Origin: Chromatiales bacterium
Lineage (GTDB): Bacteria > Pseudomonadota > Gammaproteobacteria > Ectothiorhodospirales > Ectothiorhodospiraceae
Length of the DNA: 36,301 nt
Reading direction: 5' to 3'
Assembly (NCBI GenBank): GCA_028695255.1
Contig: JAQVJI010000007.1
Coordinates: 1,920-38,220 of the forward strand
Position numbers and translations under genes: made by a program
In this document: positions 30,854-36,301 of the stretch, piece by piece
Position numbering within the stretch: the first letter of the stretch is position 1
Layout of the letters: every line of letters starts with the position of its first letter
The notes under the pieces: generated by a model
What the model was told of the DNA's origin: nothing
The model's database searches: none
The model's input: only the letters and a program-made list of their open reading frames with translations

Positions 30854-31990
30854 CAAGGCTGCGATCAGCCCGTCCACCGCACGGCCGATGGTGAGTTCGC
30901 CAGCGCGCCGCCGGCCTTCGCTGCGCAGCACGGCGGCGCGTGCCGGGTCGGCCAACAGCGCCAGCACGGCGTCCGCCAGCGCCGCCGCATCGCCCGGCGG
31001 CACCAGACATCCCTGGTCCGGATGCGTAATGATCTCGCGCGGGCCATACGGGCAGTCGGTCGCCACCACCGGCACACCGGCCGCCATGGCCTCCAGCACC
31101 GAGTAGCCGAAGCCCTCGAATTCGCAGGTGTGCACGAACACGGCCGAGCGCGCGAGATAGGGATAGACGTTGCCGACGTGGCCGAGAAAGGCCGCGCGCT
31201 CGGCCAATCCCATATCCCGCAATGCCCGCTCCATGCCCTCACGCTCCGGACCGTCGCCCAGCACCACGAAACCCGCATCGCCGACGGCACAGACGCGCGT
31301 CATCAGGTCGATCATCAAGGCGGGATTTTTTTCGTACACCAGGCGCGAGGCGATGCAGACCAGCGGCCGGCCATCCAGTGCCGCCGGCACGGGCCGCTCC
31401 GGTGCCTCGGCGACGAGCCGCTCGACCGCCTCGACGTCGATGCCGTTCGGCACCACCGCCACCTTGCGTCGCGGCACCCTGAAACGCCGCACGAGTTCAT
31501 CACCCACGCCCGTCGACGGCACCACCACGCGCGACGCCAGCCAGCCGGTCAGCGTGGTCGCGAGATACATGAGGCGTCCGCTCGGCGTGCCGCGTTCATA
31601 ACGCCGGTAATACTCCCAGGCCGGCCCGCGGAAACTCGCCACCAGACGTGCCCGATGGCGGCACAGACGCAGGGCGAGCGCGGCCACGGCGGCCGAATAG
31701 TGCATCATGCCGAGCACCACGTCGGGCCGCTCGCGGTCGATCACGGCCGCGACGCGTCGCGCGTCGGCAAACAGTGCGGAAGGCGTGGAAAACCACACGG
31801 CAAGCCCCAGTCCCGTCGTGTCCGCGTGGGCATCCCAACCCGAGGCGATGCGTTCGGCCATGAAGGCCGGCGCCGCCAGCACGACGCGGTCGAAACGGCG
31901 CGGCATGCGTTCCAGCAGATTGGCCGTGGTCCGTTCCGCGCCGCCCCAGCTTCCGGCCAGGTGCAGCACGAGCAGGGACTCAGAGGACAT
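30839..31990 (-). CDS. Glycosyltransferase family 4 (GT-B fold)
   Basis: LVLHLAGSWGGAERTTANLLERM, VVPSTGVGDELVRRF, VAVVPNGIDVEAVERL, FVHTCEFEGFGYSVLEAMAAGVPVVATDCPYGPREII. Confidence 0.92.
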   Translation of the reverse strand: MSSESLLVLHLAGSWGGAERTTANLLERMPRRFDRVVLAAPAFMAERIASGWDAHADTTGLGLAVWFSTPSALFADARRVAAVIDRERPDVVLGMMHYSAAVAALALRLCRHRARLVASFRGPAWEYYRRYERGTPSGRLMYLATTLTGWLASRVVVPSTGVGDELVRRFRVPRRKVAVVPNGIDVEAVERLVAEAPERPVPAALDGRPLVCIASRLVYEKNPALMIDLMTRVCAVGDAGFVVLGDGPEREGMERALRDMGLAERAAFLGHVGNVYPYLARSAVFVHTCEFEGFGYSVLEAMAAGVPVVATDCPYGPREIITHPDQGCLVPPGDAAALADAVLALLADPARAAVLRSEGRRRAGELTIGRAVDGLIAALRRVG

Positions 31991-32771
31991 CCGCGAAGCC
32001 GGGTTGCAGACGCCGGAACACCATCCGCCCGAGCACCAGCGAAAGCCCCGCCATCGCCACCAGCCCGATCAGTGCCGGAATGGAAGGCGCGCGATCCCAC
32101 AGCACGACGCCGTGGTAGGCCTCGGCCCAGACGGTGTAGGGATTGAGATAGACCCAGCCCTGCATCGACTCCGGCACCGCGGCCAGCGGATACAGCACCG
32201 GGGAGGTGAAGAAGACGATCTGCAACAGCGGCGCCAGCGCATGCTCCAGATCACGCAGATAGACGGTCAAGGCGGAGAAGAACAACACCAGCCCGCTGGT
32301 CATGACCACCTGCAAGGCCAACAGGAACGGCAGCCAGAACAGTTGCAGCGCGGTGACGTGGCCCAGCCAGACGAAGAAGACCAGCAGGAACACCAGGTAG
32401 ATCGCCCAGTAGCGCAGCATCACGCCGCCGGCCGTCGCCAGCGGGAAAATCTGCACCGGGAAACTGACCTTCTTCACCACCGACCGGCGCGCCACCACTG
32501 CCGACGCGCCGCGGGCGATCGACTCCTGCAACGCGACCCAGGGCAGGAAGGCCGACAGTAGATAGACGATGAAAGGCAGCTCCTGCCCGGTCGCAAGCCC
32601 CGGCACGCGCACCTGCAGGATGGTCGCGAACACCAGCCAGTAGACCAGCACCAGGAACAGCGGCTGGGCGAAGCTCCAGCCGAGCCCCAGCCAGGAACCG
32701 GCCTGCTGTTCGGCGAGATCGCGCCAGACGAAGGGCCAGATGAGTCGGATCGGACGCAGGACGCGCTGCAT
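31980..32771 (-). CDS. ABC-2 type polysaccharide export permease (Wzm-like)
   Basis: FVWRDLAEQQAGSWLGLGWSFAQPLFLVLVYWLVF, FTSPVLYPLAAVPESMQGWVYLNPYTVWAEAY; overlaps the GT4 gene by 11 bp. Confidence 0.9.
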   Translation of the reverse strand: MQRVLRPIRLIWPFVWRDLAEQQAGSWLGLGWSFAQPLFLVLVYWLVFATILQVRVPGLATGQELPFIVYLLSAFLPWVALQESIARGASAVVARRSVVKKVSFPVQIFPLATAGGVMLRYWAIYLVFLLVFFVWLGHVTALQLFWLPFLLALQVVMTSGLVLFFSALTVYLRDLEHALAPLLQIVFFTSPVLYPLAAVPESMQGWVYLNPYTVWAEAYHGVVLWDRAPSIPALIGLVAMAGLSLVLGRMVFRRLQPGFADVL

Positions 32772-32969
32772 TTCAAGGTATCTCGATGATGGTGGCGTGC
32801 AAGACGCGCATTATAGCCACAGGCATGGCCGGGAATCGGTCATCGCCCGCGGATTCGGCACGCGGCCCGTCGAACAGCGCGACTCGAAAGACCGGTGCCG
32901 GTGCTGTGCTATCATCGCGCGATTCTCACTCTCACCCACCCCACAACCCGCCTGGGGCAGGAAAACCGC

Positions 32970-33992
32970 ATGCAGTGGCCAAAACCGATACGTCGTCTCA
33001 GGGATCGGGCGGTGGCTTATTCAATGGAATTTTTCTATCGCAAGTATTTCGAATGGGGCCTGCCGACGCGCCGTTTCGTGCAGGTCAACATCGAGACCAA
33101 CACGATCTGTACGCGCACCTGCCATTTCTGTCTGTTCGGCATCCGCGAAGACGTACCGTCGACGCGCATTCCGGCCGAGCTGTATTTCCGCATCATCGAC
33201 GAACTGGCGGCGATGAATTATGCCGGACGCCTGTCGCTGTTCAGCATCAACGAACCGCTGACCGACAAGCGCATCTACGACTTCGTGCGCTACGCGAACC
33301 TGATGCTGCCGAACGCCTATCAGGTGCTGGTCAGCAACGGCGACCTCATGACCCGCGAGCGTCTGGATCTGCTGCTCGAATGCGGCCTCGATCTGCTGAT
33401 GATCAATTCATACGATCAGGAAGCCCACGCCCGCAATCGCGAGCTGTGCGACTATGCCGAATCCGCCTATCCGGGCCGGATCCAGCACTCCGACCGCACC
33501 ACCTATGACGCCTGGGTCGGTCGCGCCGGGTACGTCGAGCAATATGCCAAACCGCCGGTCGCGGGCTATTGCGACCTGCCCAATTACGCGCTGACGATCA
33601 AACCGGACGGCAAGGTCCTGGCCTGCTGTCACGACTTCGATGGTCAGAACACCGTCGGCGACCTGACGCGACAATCGGTCATGGAGGCATGGTACGGGGC
33701 CAGCTTCGAGACCCTGCGGCGGCACCTGAACAAGGGCGACCGCGGCGCGTCGGAGCTGTGCAGCCGTTGCGACCACCAGCCCGATCTGGACTACTTCCGC
33801 TGGAATCACAGCCTGGCCTGGAGGCAGGGCAAGGCACGGCGCCTGTTCCCCGCCAAGCCCGATACTGCCTCGCTGCATCAGGCGCATGCGATCAGACACA
33901 AGCACGTCGAACGCGAACGTCGCCGCCCGGCACGCGAGGCGGCACCCGTCACCTTCCACCCACCCGCCGCCGGGACCGGAACCCACGGTTGA
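32970..33992 (+). CDS. Radical SAM protein with SPASM-type C-terminal domain
   Basis: CTRTCHFC (CX3CX2C) and C-terminal cysteines GYCDLPNYALTIKPDGKVLACCHDFDGQNTVGDL...SELCSRCD. Confidence 0.9.
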   Translation: MQWPKPIRRLRDRAVAYSMEFFYRKYFEWGLPTRRFVQVNIETNTICTRTCHFCLFGIREDVPSTRIPAELYFRIIDELAAMNYAGRLSLFSINEPLTDKRIYDFVRYANLMLPNAYQVLVSNGDLMTRERLDLLLECGLDLLMINSYDQEAHARNRELCDYAESAYPGRIQHSDRTTYDAWVGRAGYVEQYAKPPVAGYCDLPNYALTIKPDGKVLACCHDFDGQNTVGDLTRQSVMEAWYGASFETLRRHLNKGDRGASELCSRCDHQPDLDYFRWNHSLAWRQGKARRLFPAKPDTASLHQAHAIRHKHVERERRRPAREAAPVTFHPPAAGTGTHG

Positions 33993-34005
33993 ACGGACTC
34001 GACAC

Positions 34006-35172
34006 ATGAACGGAAGCACACCGGCCCTGCGGGTCGACCACCTGCGCAAGGTCTACCCGACCTACGCCAGCGCGACCGACCGGCTGCGCGGCCTGCTGTT
34101 CAACAAGCCCTGCCACACCGACTTCGTCGCGCTGCAGGACGTCAGCTTCGAACTCGGGCAGGGGCGCTGCCTCGGCATCGTCGGCGACAACGGCTCCGGC
34201 AAAAGCACGCTGATGCAGATGATCGCCGGCACCCTCACGCCCACCAGCGGCCGCATCGAACGCAACGGCACCGTGCTCGGCCTGCTGGAACTGGGCGTCG
34301 GCTTTCATCACGAGTTCACCGGACGGCAGAACGTCTTTCTCTACGGCGACGTGCTCGGCATATCACCCGCGCTCGTCCGATCCAAGTTCGACGAGATCGT
34401 GGAATTTTCAGAACTCGGCGACTTCATCGACCGCCCGCTCAAGACCTACTCCACCGGCATGGTGATGCGGCTGGCCTACTCCACCGTCACCCTGCTCGAC
34501 CCGGAGATACTCATCATCGACGAGGCGCTGTCGGTCGGCGACGCGCACTTCCAGAAGAAGTGCATCGACCACATCATGCGCATCAAGCAGAAGGGACGCA
34601 CCATCGTGTTCTGCTCGCACAGCACCTATCAGGTCGGCATGCTGTGCGACGAAACGCTCTGGCTCAAGCAGGGCAAGGTCGAGCGATTCGGAGAAACGGC
34701 ACAGGTCATCGCCGCCTACGAGGCCTACCAGCAGGCCAAGAGCGAACCCGCCGACATCGAGGCCGCGTCGGTCGAAGTACCCGTCAGGATCGCCGAGGTC
34801 GACATCCTGAATCCGCTGCCGATCGAGCGCGGAGACGATCTCAAGGTGCGCATCGTCACCGAAAGTCTGTCGGACGACATCCCGTTTCACGTCATGCTGT
34901 CGATCAAGTTCGGCAGCGACTACGGCGTGTACGCGACCGGCACGCAACTCACCGGCCGGCAACCGCTCTGCGGCGGCCGGCGCGAGATCGTCGTAACCTA
35001 CCCCAACGTGCCCTTGATGGGCGGATACTACTGGCTGCACGTCCGCATCCTGGACGACAAGGGCCTCATGATCTACCACGAAAAGACCCTGCTCGATCCG
35101 GAACTGGAAGTACGCCGCGACAGCCTCGAACGCGGCGTCTGCTATCTGGAGAATCACTGGGAGATCCGCTGA
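34006..35172 (+). CDS. Polysaccharide/O-antigen ABC transporter ATPase (Wzt-like) with C-terminal putative carbohydrate-binding extension
   Basis: Walker A GDNGSGKST, signature YSTGMVMRLAYS, Walker B ILIIDEALSVGD, and a beta-rich C-terminal region of about 140 aa. Confidence 0.92.
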   Translation: MNGSTPALRVDHLRKVYPTYASATDRLRGLLFNKPCHTDFVALQDVSFELGQGRCLGIVGDNGSGKSTLMQMIAGTLTPTSGRIERNGTVLGLLELGVGFHHEFTGRQNVFLYGDVLGISPALVRSKFDEIVEFSELGDFIDRPLKTYSTGMVMRLAYSTVTLLDPEILIIDEALSVGDAHFQKKCIDHIMRIKQKGRTIVFCSHSTYQVGMLCDETLWLKQGKVERFGETAQVIAAYEAYQQAKSEPADIEAASVEVPVRIAEVDILNPLPIERGDDLKVRIVTESLSDDIPFHVMLSIKFGSDYGVYATGTQLTGRQPLCGGRREIVVTYPNVPLMGGYYWLHVRILDDKGLMIYHEKTLLDPELEVRRDSLERGVCYLENHWEIR

Positions 35173-35188
35173 CGCGGCAGCACCTCCC

Positions 35189-35271
35189 GCGTGGGTTTCG
35201 TTCCTCAACCCACCCTACGCCGTTCGTGGTCCACAGGGTGTAGGGTGGGCAAAGCGCAGCGTGCCCACGCA
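35189..35271. repeat. REPIN-like element copy R6 (first of a 107-bp tandem duplication)
   Basis: CGCGTGGGTTTCGTTCCTCAACCCACCCTACGCCGTTCGTGGTCCACAGGGTGTAGGGTGGGCAAAGCGCAGCGTGCCCACGC. Confidence 0.92.
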
Positions 35272-35295
35272 GTGGCGGTGCCGGACGCACCTCCT

Positions 35296-35379
35296 GCGTG
35301 GGTTTCGTTCCTCAACCCACCCTACGCCGTTCGTGGTCCACAGGGTGTAGGGTGGGCAAAGCGCAGCGTGCCCACGCGG
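35296..35379. repeat. REPIN-like element copy R7 (second of the tandem duplication)
   Basis: Near-identical to R6 with 107-bp periodicity (GTGGGTTTCG at 35191 and 35298). Confidence 0.92.
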
Positions 35380-35401
35380 TGGCGGTGCCGGACGCACCTC
35401 T

Positions 35402-35509
35402 TCACGATCCCCGGAGCACCCGCCGTAGCAGGGAACGCATCCGCACCGACACGCTGAGACGATCGAGCGTCACCCGCTGCATGTCCTGAATCGATTCCAA
35501 CCGGGTCAT
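35402..35509 (-). CDS. Small ORF (35 aa) with TGATG overlap to the upstream methyltransferase; possibly a truncated gene remnant
   Basis: MTRLESIQDMQRVTLDRLSVSVRMRSLLRRVLRGS*; ATG overlaps the stop of the methyltransferase gene. Confidence 0.4.
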   Translation of the reverse strand: MTRLESIQDMQRVTLDRLSVSVRMRSLLRRVLRGS

Positions 35510-36156
35510 CAGGTCACGCAGACCTTGGCCACCGGCTGCCCCCCCGCAATCTCGGCCGGAACGACGGGCAAATCCTCGTGGACGCCGCAGTCCGGATCAT
35601 GGACGGCGATCCAGACGCCCGAGTGCGGAATGAATTTATTGAAACCAAGGGCCAGAAAATCCTCCTGCGACCACTGCGAGCGATGCGTCTCGAAGTCGTT
35701 GCCGGCAACTTCCTGCGGCATGACATTCTTGGGTACCGAGACGATCACGCTGCGACTGATGCGCTGAAGCTGCCGGACGAACTCGATGCCGTCCTGCTTG
35801 CTCAGATGCTCGATGATCGCCAGCGCCAGTGCGATGTCGTACTTCGCATCGGGCAGTTTCGGCAGGGCCGTGCGCACGTCCTCGATCAGGATGTCGTCAT
35901 AGGCCCAGCGCGGGATGAATTCGAGATAGTCCTCGAAACCCTCGATGGCATCGATGACGGTATCCCAGCGCTTGTAGCGCTCGCCGTTGCGGAACAGTTT
36001 CTTGTCGAACGACTCATCGTCGTAGAGATCGAGCTGGACACGGCACAACATGCCGTAGACGCCGAGGCCACAGCCCACGTCGATCATGCGTCGCGGTCGG
36101 ATGCGACGAACTTCCTCCATGATGGGCGTGATCTGCTGGGCATTGCTGTAGGGCAT
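35509..36156 (-). CDS. Class I SAM-dependent methyltransferase
   Basis: MIDVGCGLGVYGMLC (motif I), YDIALALAIIEHLSKQDG; strong SD AGGAGGT upstream of the ATG at 36156. Confidence 0.87.
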   Translation of the reverse strand: MPYSNAQQITPIMEEVRRIRPRRMIDVGCGLGVYGMLCRVQLDLYDDESFDKKLFRNGERYKRWDTVIDAIEGFEDYLEFIPRWAYDDILIEDVRTALPKLPDAKYDIALALAIIEHLSKQDGIEFVRQLQRISRSVIVSVPKNVMPQEVAGNDFETHRSQWSQEDFLALGFNKFIPHSGVWIAVHDPDCGVHEDLPVVPAEIAGGQPVAKVCVT

Positions 36157-36270
36157 GATGACCTCCTGTCGCGGAAGAGAGTGATCGCGGCATACCGGAA
36201 TCGTCGGGCCAATTCCGTTTGCCACGGCGCCATTCTGCACGGCACCGAACCATATTTCAAAGTCGACGAC

Positions 36271-36301
36271 GCAGGGTGGGTTGAGGAACGGAACCCACGC
36301 G
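36271..36301. repeat. Half REPIN-like copy R8, opposite orientation, cut by the window edge
   Basis: GCAGGGTGGGTTGAGGAACGGAACCCACGCG. Confidence 0.8.

Noticed and set aside
29928-35379. Possible CRISPR array from repeated GTGGGTTTCG...GCCCACGC units
   Set aside because: Repeats are about 80 bp with internal hairpins, irregular spacing, no unique spacers of constant length and no cas genes; they fit REPINs.
35191-35489. Short ORFs such as MGFVPQPTLRRSWSTGCRVGKAQRAHAV...
   Set aside because: Translations of REPIN DNA; the same peptide recurs at each copy, so treated as spurious.
32970-35509. RiPP biosynthetic cluster (radical SAM/SPASM plus ABC transporter plus short ORF)
   Set aside because: The ABC components look like polysaccharide exporters (Wzm/Wzt-like), and the 35-aa ORF is distant, on the opposite strand, and lacks a recognisable leader/core pattern.

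Overview
GC-rich chromosomal window, gammaproteobacterial in character judged by protein families and gene order. Core genes: clpB (partial), def, an ACT-domain GcvR-like gene, pgeF, rluD, bamD, a nitroreductase-family gene, a P-II gene, nadE, sucD, sucC, a dual-CDGSH protein, a PP0621-like protein, pilS, pilR, a gtrA/gtrB/GtrII-like triad, rlmH, rsfS, nadD, proA, holA, a vapBC module, lptE, leuS and a YbeL/DUF1451 protein. The right third (about 26.8-36.3 kb) is accessory: two exported proteins of unknown role, a REP-associated tyrosine transposase (RAYT) with its candidate REPIN copies, and a surface-polysaccharide region (GT4 glycosyltransferase, Wzm-like permease, radical SAM/SPASM protein, Wzt-like ATPase, SAM methyltransferase). 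The most notable signals are: (i) a RAYT bracketed by about eight GTAG-hairpin REPIN-like elements that also bracket the polysaccharide genes; (ii) a palindromic repeat apparently inserted in-frame in leuS, adding about 15 residues; (iii) a 112-bp imperfect palindrome exactly between vapB and vapC; (iv) a radical SAM/SPASM gene lying between a divergently transcribed wzm-like/wzt-like pair; (v) several genes whose stop codons lie within dispersed repeats. No tRNA, rRNA, CRISPR array or prophage integrase was recognised. All assignments come from reading the sequence and translations; no database search was run.
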